Positions 35,265 to 43,257 of a stretch of 58,397 nt of DNA are shown one piece after another. The stretch lies in the NCBI GenBank assembly GCA_028277845.1, contig JANQFL010000014.1, forward strand, positions 1 to 58,397. Direction: 5' to 3'. Both the position numbers and the translations under genes were made by a program. Numbering within the stretch: position 1 is the stretch's first letter; each line of letters starts with the position of its first letter. The notes beneath the pieces are model-generated. The model ran no database searches. It had not been told where the DNA came from and saw nothing but the letters and a program-made list of their open reading frames with translations. This DNA comes from Sneathiellales bacterium (GTDB lineage: Bacteria > Pseudomonadota > Alphaproteobacteria > JANQFL01).

Positions 35265-36164
35265 ATGATGGCGCACCGAGACACACTTCCTGCCGTTCCG
35301 TCGATGGTGGCTCTGCTGGCCCTGGCCTACCGGATCTGCCGCGACGGCGAGGACCACTATGTGGCGCTTTCCGGAAAGATGGACTTGCTGCATAACCCGG
35401 CATCCGCCCGGGTCTTCACGCGATTGGCCACGTTGCAGGCCGATAGGGCGGGTGAACTGACATCGCTCGCCGATTCCCTGGGTCTTGATCTGGCGTCGGA
35501 GCCGTCGCCGGCGTGGGACCCCGAGGACGACGAAACCGTGTCCGCCTTGTCGGACACTGATTACCTGATGACACCCTACAAGGCTTTGCAACTGGCCGTA
35601 TTGCGCGAACAAGAATCCTTCCGGTTGTTTTCCGCACTGGCGGCCAACACAGGCAATGCGGACATTCAGGCCCGGGCCGAGTTGTTCGCCCACAGGGCGC
35701 TTGAGGCCCTGTCTCTGCTGCGCGCGGACCGCCGACTGGCCTACCGCTCGGAACCGGCATCCAAGCTGGCGGGTGAGGGGCTCAGTGACAGACCGGCTTC
35801 AGGCGCAAATGTCGAGGATACGGCCCGGCGGGTGGATTTGATGTTGGGGCAGGCCATCGCCGCCGCCAATGCGGCGTTGCAGTCGTCGATGTCAGACGTG
35901 GGATTGGCGGCGCTCAGCCGATTGCGGGACGACTATCCGGCCGATGCGGTGGATGCCGCGCTATCGGACGACCCGGTACAGGTGCTCAAGGGCCTGTTGC
36001 TGGAGTTCGAAACCGCGGTGGATCTGTTCCTCCGCATCGCCGAAACGGGAAAGACGGAATTGGTGGTTGAGGCCGCGCATGGCGCGGTCGAGCGCTATCT
36101 CGGTGGCCTGAGTGTCGTGCGGGACCAACTGGACTATCTGATCCACCGGCAATCACAACAGTAA
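35265..36164 (+). CDS. Helical protein of unknown function, possibly ferritin-like
   Basis: I do not recognise this 299-residue protein. It appears almost wholly alpha-helical. The first half has a four-helix arrangement (VALLALAYRICRDGEDHYVA; RLATLQADRAGELTSLADSL; AVLREQESFRLFSALAANTG; AELFAHRALEALSLLRADRR) with Glu and His spaced as in rubrerythrin-like proteins. The expected ExxH in the second helix is missing, so a metal site would be incomplete. The second half (LMLGQAIAAANAALQSSMSD to RYLGGLSVVRDQLDYLIHRQ) is another helical bundle. No signal peptide is seen. Between nudC and a BadI-like gene its role is open. Confidence 0.75.
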   Translation: MMAHRDTLPAVPSMVALLALAYRICRDGEDHYVALSGKMDLLHNPASARVFTRLATLQADRAGELTSLADSLGLDLASEPSPAWDPEDDETVSALSDTDYLMTPYKALQLAVLREQESFRLFSALAANTGNADIQARAELFAHRALEALSLLRADRRLAYRSEPASKLAGEGLSDRPASGANVEDTARRVDLMLGQAIAAANAALQSSMSDVGLAALSRLRDDYPADAVDAALSDDPVQVLKGLLLEFETAVDLFLRIAETGKTELVVEAAHGAVERYLGGLSVVRDQLDYLIHRQSQQ

Positions 36165-36192
36165 TCGAATGAAGCGGGAGTAGGACGCCGAC

Positions 36193-36984
36193 ATGGACTA
36201 TCGAGACATCCTCTATGAGGAAAAGGACAACGTCGCCACCATCACGATGAACCGGCCGAAGGTATACAATGCTTTCGGGCCGCGCATGTGCGTCGAACTG
36301 ATCGACGCCCTGCAGACGGCGGGTTGGAACAAGGAGATCGGCGCCATCGTCCTGACCGGCGCCGGCGATAAGGCGTTCTGCACCGGCGGCGACCAGTCCG
36401 ACCACGATGGCCAGTATGGCGACGGTTCCAACCGCGGCATGCTGGGCATGCCGATCGAGGACGTGCACACCCTGATGCGCGACGTGCCCAAGCCCGTCAT
36501 CGCCAAGGTGCGCGGTTACGCCATCGGCGGCGGTAATGTGCTGGCCACCATCTGTGATCTGACCATTGCCGCGGAAAGTGCCATTTTCGGCCAGGTCGGG
36601 CCGAAGATGGGCTCGGTTGACCCGGGCTTCGGCACCGCCTATCTCGCCCGCATCGTCGGCGAAAAGAAGGCGCGGGAGATCTGGTATCTGTGCCGGCGCT
36701 ACTCGGCCCAGGAAGCCATGGACATGGGCCTGGTCAATGCTGTCGTGCCCGACGACAAGCTGGACGAGGAAGTGTCCCAGTGGTGCGCCGAAATCGTCGA
36801 ACGCAGTCCGACGGCCATCGCCATCGCCAAGCGGTCCTTCAACGTGGACACGGAAAACATCCGCGCCATCGGCGGTCTCGGCTTCCAGACATTGAAGCTC
36901 TACTACGAAACAGAGGAAAGCAAGGAAGGCGTCGCCGCGTTCCAGGAAAAGCGCAAACCGGAGTTCCGCAAATACGCGAAGTGA
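36193..36984 (+). CDS. badI: BadI-like 2-ketocyclohexanecarboxyl-CoA hydrolase (crotonase family)
   Basis: Crotonase-superfamily enzyme of 263 residues. It matches what I recall of BadI, the ring-cleaving hydrolase of anaerobic benzoate and cyclohexanecarboxylate degradation: FCTGGDQSDHDGQYGDG, IRDVPKPVIA-like MRDVPKPVIAKVRGYAIGGG, IFGQVGPKMGSVDPGFGTAY, EIWYLCRRYSAQEAMDMGL, and a C-terminus KLYYETEESKEGVAAFQEKR. MenB (naphthoyl-CoA synthase) is the closest alternative, but the GGDQSxHDG loop and C-terminus favour BadI. No other bad genes are nearby. It converges on the malonyl-CoA synthetase gene with a 15-bp gap. Confidence 0.82.
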   Translation: MDYRDILYEEKDNVATITMNRPKVYNAFGPRMCVELIDALQTAGWNKEIGAIVLTGAGDKAFCTGGDQSDHDGQYGDGSNRGMLGMPIEDVHTLMRDVPKPVIAKVRGYAIGGGNVLATICDLTIAAESAIFGQVGPKMGSVDPGFGTAYLARIVGEKKAREIWYLCRRYSAQEAMDMGLVNAVVPDDKLDEEVSQWCAEIVERSPTAIAIAKRSFNVDTENIRAIGGLGFQTLKLYYETEESKEGVAAFQEKRKPEFRKYAK

Positions 36985-36999
36985 CGGTAGCGCGAAGGA

Positions 37000-38517
37000 T
37001 TACCCCGCGAACGCCTGTTCGTATTCCTTGCGCAACGCATTCTTCTGCACCTTGCCCATGGCGTTGCGGGGCAGGGCATCGACGAAGTAGACGCGTTTCG
37101 GATTCTTGAACTTGGCCAGCTGGGCGCCGGTGCTGGCGGTGATGGCCGTCTCGTCCACTTCGGTGCTGCCGTCGCGCACGACCACGGCGGTGACGGCCTC
37201 GCCGAAATCCGGGTGGGGCACGCCGATGACGGCCGATTCGAGCACGCCCGGCACTTCGTCGATGACCGCCTCGATCTCCTTGGGATAGACGTTGTAGCCG
37301 CCGGAGATGATCAGGTCCTTGGCCCGGCCGACGATGCTGACACGGCCGTCCTGCGCCATGGCCGCCAAATCGCCGGTGATGAACCAGCCGTCGTCGCGAA
37401 ATTCCGTCCTGGTCTTTTCCGGCATGCGCCAGTAGCCGCCGAATACGTTGGGACCGGTAATTTCGAGCACGCCGGTTTCGCCGTTCGCCATCATTGTGCC
37501 GTCATCGTCGGCGACCCTGACCTGCACGTCGGGCAGGGCGAAGCCGACCGTGCCGGCCAGGCGCTCACCGTCCAGCGGATTGGAGGTGATCATGCCGGTC
37601 TCGGTCATGCCGTAGCGTTCGAGGATGCGGTGACCCGTGCGTGCCGTGAAGGCATCGAAGGTGTCGGGCAGCAACGGCGCGGACCCGGCGATGAACAGGC
37701 GCATGTGGCTGCACTGTTCCGTGGTCAGGCGCGGATTGTCGAGCAGCCGGGTGTAGAACGTCGGCACGCCCATCAGTACCGTGGCCTTGGGCAGCAGGTC
37801 GATCACGGTGTCGGCATCGAATTTCGGCAAAAACCACATGGCCGACCCGTTCAGCAGGGCGCAGTGCAGGGCGATGAACAGGCCGTGCACGTGAAAGATC
37901 GGCAGGGCGTGAATCAGCACGTCGCCGTCGCGGAAGCCCCAAATACGGTGCAGCGTCTGGGCATTGGACGCCAGATTGCGGTGGCTGAGCATGGCGCCTT
38001 TGGACCGGCCGGTGGTGCCCGAGGTATAGAGGATGGCCGCCAGATCGTCGGCGTCGGCGGGCTCGATGGCCGGGTCCGGTTCGTAGCCCGCAACGGTGTC
38101 GGTCCAGGTTCCGCTACCGTCGTCATCCAAGGTCAGGACGTGTGCCACGCCGGCCTGCCCAGACACGTCACGAAGGGCCGGTTCGGCAACCGGGGTGCAG
38201 ATCAACAGGTGCGGCTCGGCGTCGCCCAGAAAATAGGACACTTCCGCCGCCATATAGCCCGTGTTGAGCGGCAGATAGACGGCGCCAACCCGTAGGCAGC
38301 CAAGATACAGCGCCACGGCGGCGATGGACTTGTCGACCTGGACAGCGACCCGGTCGCCCTTGGCCACACCCAATCCGCGCAAAGCCGCTGCCGCGCGGGC
38401 GGCGGCCGTGTCCAGTTCGCCGTAACTCATCCGGCCACCGTCGGTGGTCAGAAACACCGGGGCCTCGGGGTCGGCGGGGAACCGGGTCCGCAGCAATTCG
38501 TACAGATTGGCACTCAT
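37000..38517 (-). CDS. matB: Malonyl-CoA synthetase (AMP-forming)
   Basis: Acyl-CoA synthetase that activates malonate via an adenylate. The 505 residues have the P-loop AILYTSGTTGRSKGAMLSHR, the MatB-typical segment HALPIFHVHGLFIALHCALL, then LFIAGSAPLLPDTFDAF, RYGMTETGMITSNPL, GWFITGDLAAMAQDGRVSIV, and the C-terminal catalytic Lys in LPRNAMGKVQKNALRKEYE. A methylmalonyl- or other dicarboxyl-CoA synthetase role is a lesser alternative. No malonyl-CoA decarboxylase (MatA) is in the window. Confidence 0.9.
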   Translation of the reverse strand: MSANLYELLRTRFPADPEAPVFLTTDGGRMSYGELDTAAARAAAALRGLGVAKGDRVAVQVDKSIAAVALYLGCLRVGAVYLPLNTGYMAAEVSYFLGDAEPHLLICTPVAEPALRDVSGQAGVAHVLTLDDDGSGTWTDTVAGYEPDPAIEPADADDLAAILYTSGTTGRSKGAMLSHRNLASNAQTLHRIWGFRDGDVLIHALPIFHVHGLFIALHCALLNGSAMWFLPKFDADTVIDLLPKATVLMGVPTFYTRLLDNPRLTTEQCSHMRLFIAGSAPLLPDTFDAFTARTGHRILERYGMTETGMITSNPLDGERLAGTVGFALPDVQVRVADDDGTMMANGETGVLEITGPNVFGGYWRMPEKTRTEFRDDGWFITGDLAAMAQDGRVSIVGRAKDLIISGGYNVYPKEIEAVIDEVPGVLESAVIGVPHPDFGEAVTAVVVRDGSTEVDETAITASTGAQLAKFKNPKRVYFVDALPRNAMGKVQKNALRKEYEQAFAG

Positions 38518-38766
38518 GATCGTCGGGTCGTCGTTATCAACCGGCCTCTTTCAACACGTCTTCGGGCAGTCTTGCAACAAAATCATGGAACGATCCGCCC
38601 TGAACGGTGACGTATCCCTGCCTGGCAAAGCAACATCGACCACGGCCCGAGACAAATCGTCTCACCCCGCCGCAATTTCCCGATACCGGTGTTTTGGATA
38701 CCTTTTGGAGAGATATTTGCGATAATTGTGTGGTTTGCCGGTCAAAACCTGACATGGGGTCGAGCT
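38518..38766. other. Divergent gap matB/ppk2, with possible small ORF remnant
   Basis: The region should hold both promoters. On the minus strand, 38755-38537 can be read as 72 residues ending GGSFHDFVARLPEDVLKEAG, whose last part looks protein-like and ends 19 bp before matB. No family was recognised and no good ribosome binding site was found, so I do not call it a gene. Confidence 0.3.
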
Positions 38767-39690
38767 ATGGGCAAGCAAAACGCGAACGCGCAACTGAGCA
38801 AGCAGCGAAAAGCCATCCGCAACGCGACGGTGCGCAAGAAACCCGCGCCGCAAACGGTCGAGAGCGTGACCAAGCGGAAAAAGATCTCCAACGCCTATTA
38901 CGAACGCGAGCTGGCCAAGCTGCAGATCGAACTCGTCAAGCTGCAGGGCTGGGTGAAGCACAAGGGCCTCAAGGTCGTGGTGATTTTCGAGGGCCGCGAC
39001 GCCGCCGGCAAGGGTGGCGTCATCAAACGTATCACGGAACGCATGAACCCGCGCATCTGCCGTGTCGAAGCCCTGGGCACGCCGACCGAGCGGGAAAAAA
39101 CCCAGTGGTATTTTCAGCGCTATGCCCAGGTTTTGCCGGCGGCCGGTGAAATCGTTTTGTTCGACCGCTCGTGGTACAACCGGGCCGGCGTCGAACGCGT
39201 CATGGGTTTCTGCTCCGAGGAGCAATACCAGGAATTCCTCCGTTCCTGCCCGGAGTTCGAGCGCATGCTGGTGCGTGAAGACACCATCCTGATCAAGTAC
39301 TGGTTTTCGGTCAGCGACGAGGTCCAGGAGAGCCGCTTCCAGGCCCGGGTCGCCGATCCGGTCAAGCACTGGAAGCTGAGTCCGATGGATCTGGAATCGC
39401 GCGACCGCTGGGAAGATTATTCCCGCGCCAAGGACGAGATGTTCGCCTATACCGACATCAAACAGGCACCATGGTATGTGGTCGACGCCGACGTCAAGAA
39501 GCTGGCGCGCCTCAACTGCATCCGTCATTTCCTGTCGATGATCCCCTACGAGGACCTGACCCCGGAAGGCGTCGAGCTGAAACCGCGCAAGAAGGCCAAG
39601 GCCTACGTCCGTCCGCCGATCAGCGACCAGACCTTCGTCGAAGACCATTACGGCACCGAGTATCGGAACCAGCGCGGCAAGAAAAAGTAA
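38767..39690 (+). CDS. ppk2: Polyphosphate kinase 2
   Basis: Transfers phosphate between polyphosphate and nucleoside diphosphates. The 307 residues fit the single-domain PPK2 family: Walker A FEGRDAAGKGGVIKRITERM, lid and catalytic segment TPTEREKTQWYFQRY, Walker B VLFDRSWYNRAGVERVMGF, and ESRDRWEDYSRAKDEMF. ATG 38767 is chosen because the PPK2 part starts soon after; an upstream in-frame start at 38689 would add an unlikely hydrophobic leader. The N-terminus is basic (KQNANAQLSKQRKAIRNATV). It stands alone with its own promoter region. Confidence 0.94.
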   Translation: MGKQNANAQLSKQRKAIRNATVRKKPAPQTVESVTKRKKISNAYYERELAKLQIELVKLQGWVKHKGLKVVVIFEGRDAAGKGGVIKRITERMNPRICRVEALGTPTEREKTQWYFQRYAQVLPAAGEIVLFDRSWYNRAGVERVMGFCSEEQYQEFLRSCPEFERMLVREDTILIKYWFSVSDEVQESRFQARVADPVKHWKLSPMDLESRDRWEDYSRAKDEMFAYTDIKQAPWYVVDADVKKLARLNCIRHFLSMIPYEDLTPEGVELKPRKKAKAYVRPPISDQTFVEDHYGTEYRNQRGKKK

Positions 39691-39856
39691 CGCTCCGAAA
39701 CCCCGGTGACGCGCGGCGGTACCCAGGTATCGCGGCGGAAACCGCGCTGCCGACCCTTCTCAAGGGCGTGCTGCCGTTCATACGGCGCATGATGGCCGGC
39801 ACTATCATGCTGTGCCAGCCGCCCTTATGGGGCCGGCGATCCGGTGATCGGACGGC

Positions 39857-40477
39857 CTATGTCAGGCGCCGCCGCCTAAGCAAGGCCAATCCGAGCACAC
39901 CGGCAATGAACAGCGCCGCCGTGGCCGGTTCCGCGATGTGGGCGAACAGCACGGCGACCGTGCCCGTGTCGATGACATTCCGGGTGGCGAAGAAGTCGGT
40001 GAAGATTTGCCGGTTCGGCAGCCAGGCGATGGCTTCGAGCGGCGACACGAACTTCACGTCGGGGACGAGACTGCCGACGAAGGACAGGCCGTGCAAATCG
40101 GGAAAGTTGATGTCGAAGACCGGGTTGGCGAAGTTCACCGTCTGATCGAAGCCCGTGATGTCGTTGCAGGCAATGTCCAGGCAGCGGAAGCCCATGTGCT
40201 TCAGGTCTTTTTCGTCCCACAAACCGGCGGCCACATGGAAGGCCGTGATTGGCGGCTGCGGCTGGACGATGATGTCCTTCTGCACCGTGAAATTGTTGTT
40301 CGCGTCGATGACGAAGGTTTGCGTTACCGGAAACACGCAGACGGGGCCGGGGGGACAATCCAGGATTTTGATCGCGCCTTCGATGAAGTCCGCCTTCGCG
40401 GAATTGACGTGGCCGAGCACCCACAACGCGCACAGGACCAGCAGCGCGATGCGCGCGGCCGAAATCAACGGTCTCAT
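39857..40477 (-). CDS. PEP-CTERM sorting-domain protein (1)
   Basis: A 206-residue exported protein. A Sec signal is at the N-terminus (ARIALLVLCALWVLGHVNSA). The C-terminus is a PEP-CTERM-type tail: AEPATAALFIAGVLGLALLR followed by RRRLT, that is, a short EPA motif, one hydrophobic helix and a basic end. The middle, with Cys pairs (DCPPGPVC, RCLDIACND), resembles no family I know. Such proteins are processed by an exosortase and usually go to the surface or exopolysaccharide. No exosortase gene is in this window. The previous gene ends 166 bp away. Confidence 0.82.
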   Translation of the reverse strand: MRPLISAARIALLVLCALWVLGHVNSAKADFIEGAIKILDCPPGPVCVFPVTQTFVIDANNNFTVQKDIIVQPQPPITAFHVAAGLWDEKDLKHMGFRCLDIACNDITGFDQTVNFANPVFDINFPDLHGLSFVGSLVPDVKFVSPLEAIAWLPNRQIFTDFFATRNVIDTGTVAVLFAHIAEPATAALFIAGVLGLALLRRRRLT

Positions 40478-41023
40478 GGCGGGAAACCTCCCAACGCCTC
40501 GTCGCTTGGTTCTGTTTTCTGCGCGCCGGTGGGGACGTCCGAAAGGATGCCGGTCGTCGCGTTCGGCCGGTTTGCCGGCCTTGTGGCCCTCGGGAATCCA
40601 CTCTTACGCCGGGTGGTTTATTCCCACGACGAGGGCGCCCAGCAACGGGGCGCAATTCAATCCGACTGGTTGCCGAATACGATGCGAAAAACGTGCCAGT
40701 GAAAATGCCCCCGCATATTCAAGGCGTTCGTGCGCGGGCGGCGTTCGGCGGCCGGCAATGTGTAAACATATCCGACAACCGTCATAAGGAATTCGATCCT
40801 CGAACACAAAAACGGTAAGCAAAACAAATGGTTATCCTGTAGTATTTGTCGCCGGGAATACAGTCACCGGTGTCGTTGGATCGGCCGTGTCCGGCGGCCG
40901 TCTTGGGCCGGGCCGAATTGCGTATATATTTCAGGCGTATGGGCGGCGGACAGGCGATCACGGGGCTGTAAAGCGTGCCGACAGCGGCCAGGTTGCAAAT
41001 GGGAACAAGGACAGGGAACGAGC
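40478..41023. other. 546-bp gap without a convincing gene
   Basis: Contains the promoter region of the PEP-CTERM gene (minus) and of the glyoxalase-like gene (plus). TATATT near 40922-40930 could be part of a plus-strand promoter. Short open frames here show no protein-like pattern. A few GC-rich hairpins (for example around 40561-40590) are seen. Confidence 0.6.
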
Positions 41024-41404
41024 ATGATCGGGTACATCACACTGGGCACCAACGACATCGACCGGGCGCGGGCGTTTTACGACCCGTTGCTCGGCGAGCT
41101 CGGCGCCAGCCGCATCGTCGACGGCGGCCACATCACCATTTGGGGCACGGCGCCCAACCGGGCCATGATCGGCGTGATCAAGCCGTTCAACCGGGAACCG
41201 GCGACGGTGGGCAACGGCTCCATGGCGGCGATCCCGGTGGACAGCGTGGAGAAGGTCTCGGAGATGCACGCGCTCGCTTTGTCGCTGGGCGGCAGCGACG
41301 AGGGCGCGCCCGGCCCGCGCGGCACCCGCAAGACCGAGTTCGCCTACTGCCGCGACCCGGAAGGCCACAAGCTGGCCTTCTTCTGCATGGTCAAGCGGGA
41401 CTGA
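41024..41404 (+). CDS. Glyoxalase/VOC-family protein
   Basis: A 126-residue VOC-superfamily protein: ITLGTNDIDRARAFYDPLLG at the start, ITIWGTAPNRAMIGVIKPFN in the middle, and AYCRDPEGHKLAFFCMV at the end. This is the pattern of small lactoylglutathione-lyase-like proteins. Some classic metal ligands cannot be confirmed, so the function could be binding rather than catalysis. ATG 41024 is preceded by ACAGGGAACGAG. The DUF1330 and thioesterase genes follow closely, forming a small unit. Confidence 0.85.
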   Translation: MIGYITLGTNDIDRARAFYDPLLGELGASRIVDGGHITIWGTAPNRAMIGVIKPFNREPATVGNGSMAAIPVDSVEKVSEMHALALSLGGSDEGAPGPRGTRKTEFAYCRDPEGHKLAFFCMVKRD

Positions 41405-41441
41405 GTACGAAACGCCGCAACTATTCTTGCTGGGGAATCCG

Positions 41442-41729
41442 ATGAGCGCCTATCTGATCTACGACGTGGAGATCCACGACCGGGACCGTTACGCCGAATA
41501 CATGGAGAAGGTGAGGCCGATCGTGGAGAAGTACGGCGGCACCTACCTGGCGCGCGGCGGCGCCCACGAGGTGCTGGAGGGCGACTGGCATCCCACCCGC
41601 CTGGTGCTGTTCGAGTTCCCCGACATGGACGCCGCTCGGCGCCTGTTCGCCAGCGACGAATACGCGCCGCTCAAGGCGCTGCGGCAATCCTGCGCCACGG
41701 CGCACATGGCCATCGTCGAGGGCCTGTGA
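41442..41729 (+). CDS. DUF1330 family protein
   Basis: A 95-residue dimeric ferredoxin-like protein: MSAYLIYDVEIHDRDRYAEY, then VRPIVEKYGGTYLARGGAHE, VLEGDWHPTRLVLFEFPDMD and FASDEYAPLKALRQSCATAH. This is a full-length DUF1330 domain. The function is unknown. ATG 41442, with TGGGGAA upstream, is preferred over an in-frame TTG at 41427. It overlaps the next start in GTGA. Confidence 0.9.
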   Translation: MSAYLIYDVEIHDRDRYAEYMEKVRPIVEKYGGTYLARGGAHEVLEGDWHPTRLVLFEFPDMDAARRLFASDEYAPLKALRQSCATAHMAIVEGL

Positions 41730-42205
41730 GCATGAACAAGGGCACCGGCGCCGGCGGCCCGCCGGCCGCCCTGACGGCGGCGGAAACGGAACAGGCCATC
41801 GTCAGGAACCTGCCGCGCATCGACCATCACGGCGAGGTGGTGGAAGAGGTCGGCAACGACGCCATCCGCGTGCGCCTGCCGTTCCGGCCCGAGTTCATGG
41901 GCGACGAACCGTGGCAGGACGGTTCGGGCCGGGTGTTTTCCGGGCCCATGGTCATGGGCTTCGCCGACACGGCCATGTACGCCTGCGTCATGGCGGCCAT
42001 GGGTCTCGACGTCATCCCGGTGATGATCACCTACACCGTCAACTTCGTCCGCCCGGCCAAGGCGGCCGACCTGATCGCCGAGGCCCGCATCGTGCGCCGG
42101 GGCGGCCGCATGCACTATCTGGAATGCTGGCTCACCTCCGACGGCGACAGCGAACCCTGCGCCCATATCACGTCGACTTACCGGGTGGCGCGGCGCAAGG
42201 ACTGA
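41726..42205 (+). CDS. PaaI-type thioesterase (hotdog fold)
   Basis: A 159-residue hotdog protein: VVEEVGNDAIRVRLPFRPEF, the helix-lead VFSGPMVMGFADTAMYACVM with the conserved Asp, ITYTVNFVRPAKAADLIAEA, and RRGGRMHYLECWLTSDGD. The GTG start at 41726 overlaps the DUF1330 stop; ATG 41732 is an alternative. It probably hydrolyses an acyl-CoA, with substrate unknown. A truncated relative of its last 20 codons lies at 43195-43257. Confidence 0.87.
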   Translation: MSMNKGTGAGGPPAALTAAETEQAIVRNLPRIDHHGEVVEEVGNDAIRVRLPFRPEFMGDEPWQDGSGRVFSGPMVMGFADTAMYACVMAAMGLDVIPVMITYTVNFVRPAKAADLIAEARIVRRGGRMHYLECWLTSDGDSEPCAHITSTYRVARRKD

Positions 42206-42221
42206 CGGCCGCGTATAAAAT

Positions 42222-43112
42222 TCAATCGGTCTCGATCGGCAGGGTCTCGTCGGTCGCCCACTCGCTCATGGAATTGTCGTAGACGGCGATGTCCGTGTAA
42301 CCCAACTGGTGCAGCAGGAAGGCATCCAGCGTCGCCGCGATGCCGCCGCCGCAATAGGCGATGATGCGTTTGTCCGGATCGGCGCCGGCGGCGGCGAAGG
42401 CGCGCGCCACCGTCTCCGGCGAACGGAGTTCCTTGGTCTCGGGATCCACCTGGCCGCCGGCGGGCACGTTGACGCTGCCCGGCACCCGGCCGGGCCGGCC
42501 ATAGCGCGGGTCCTCGCCGGCATGCATCTCGGGCGAGAGGGCATTGATGGTGCAGGTGCCGGTGTCACCGATGGCGGCGAGGACATCGTCCTTATCCGCG
42601 AACAGTTCGGGCCGTGGATAGGCTGACAGGACCGCGGCGGAGTAGCTGCACGGCCCGGTCGAGACCGGCCGGCCGTCGGCTCCCCATTTGTCGTAGCCGC
42701 CGTCGAGCACGGCCGCGTTGTCGAAGCCCAGCCAGCGCAGCATCCACCAGAACCGGGTCGCCCAGATCGGGCTCTTGCGGCTGTACAGCACGACGCGGGT
42801 GTCATCGCCGATACCGTGCCGCCCGAACGCCGCCGCCGCGTCGTCGGGTGCCGGCAGGGTGAAGCGGTAGGGGCTGTCGGCGACCGAAAAGTCTCCCTGC
42901 AAGTCGAGAAAACCCGCGCCGGGGATATGCCCGGCGTCATAGTCGTCGCGACCGCTGACCACGCGGTAGGGCTGACCGGTTCCTTCAGCAGACGCCAGAT
43001 AGGTGGTGCAATCGAACACCCGCAGGTCCGGGTCGTCCAGGTGACCCTGCAGCCAGTCGCCCGTGACCAGGGCCTCGGGATGGTGAAATGCAGGCCCGCT
43101 CATGCCCGTCAT
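42222..43112 (-). CDS. sseA: 3-mercaptopyruvate sulfurtransferase
   Basis: A 296-residue two-rhodanese-domain enzyme that transfers sulfur from 3-mercaptopyruvate. The inactive first domain has SGRDDYDAGHIPGAGFLDLQ, and the second carries the catalytic Cys in RIIAYCGGGIAATLDAFLLH. CGGGIAA stands in for the usual CGSGVTA of SseA. FWWMLRWLGFDNAAVLDGGY and GRVPGSVNVPAGG match the family. It is convergent with the thioesterase gene, 16 bp apart. Confidence 0.92.
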   Translation of the reverse strand: MTGMSGPAFHHPEALVTGDWLQGHLDDPDLRVFDCTTYLASAEGTGQPYRVVSGRDDYDAGHIPGAGFLDLQGDFSVADSPYRFTLPAPDDAAAAFGRHGIGDDTRVVLYSRKSPIWATRFWWMLRWLGFDNAAVLDGGYDKWGADGRPVSTGPCSYSAAVLSAYPRPELFADKDDVLAAIGDTGTCTINALSPEMHAGEDPRYGRPGRVPGSVNVPAGGQVDPETKELRSPETVARAFAAAGADPDKRIIAYCGGGIAATLDAFLLHQLGYTDIAVYDNSMSEWATDETLPIETD

Positions 43113-43194
43113 CCTTTCGGTCTTTGTGTGATTGACGGTTCAGTGTGACGGATAGTCGCCATGTGCACAATTGCCGCGTCGATGATGAAACACC

Positions 43195-43257
43195 AGCGAC
43201 CGCGAACTGTGCGCCCACATCACCCCGACCTACCGGGAAGCGCGACGGAAGGACTAA
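43195..43257 (+). pseudogene. Remnant of a thioesterase gene 3' end
   Basis: Bases 43195-43257 read SDRELCAHITPTYREARRKD plus a TAA stop. This matches the tail of the thioesterase at 41726-42205 (SDGDSEPCAHITSTYRVARR, KD, stop). The DNA agrees at about 51 of 63 positions and several differences are silent. An in-frame TGA lies just upstream (43189-43191 region), and no longer frame exists. It is therefore a leftover of a paralogous or laterally acquired gene. It overlaps the end of the PEP-CTERM gene by four bases. Confidence 0.75.
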
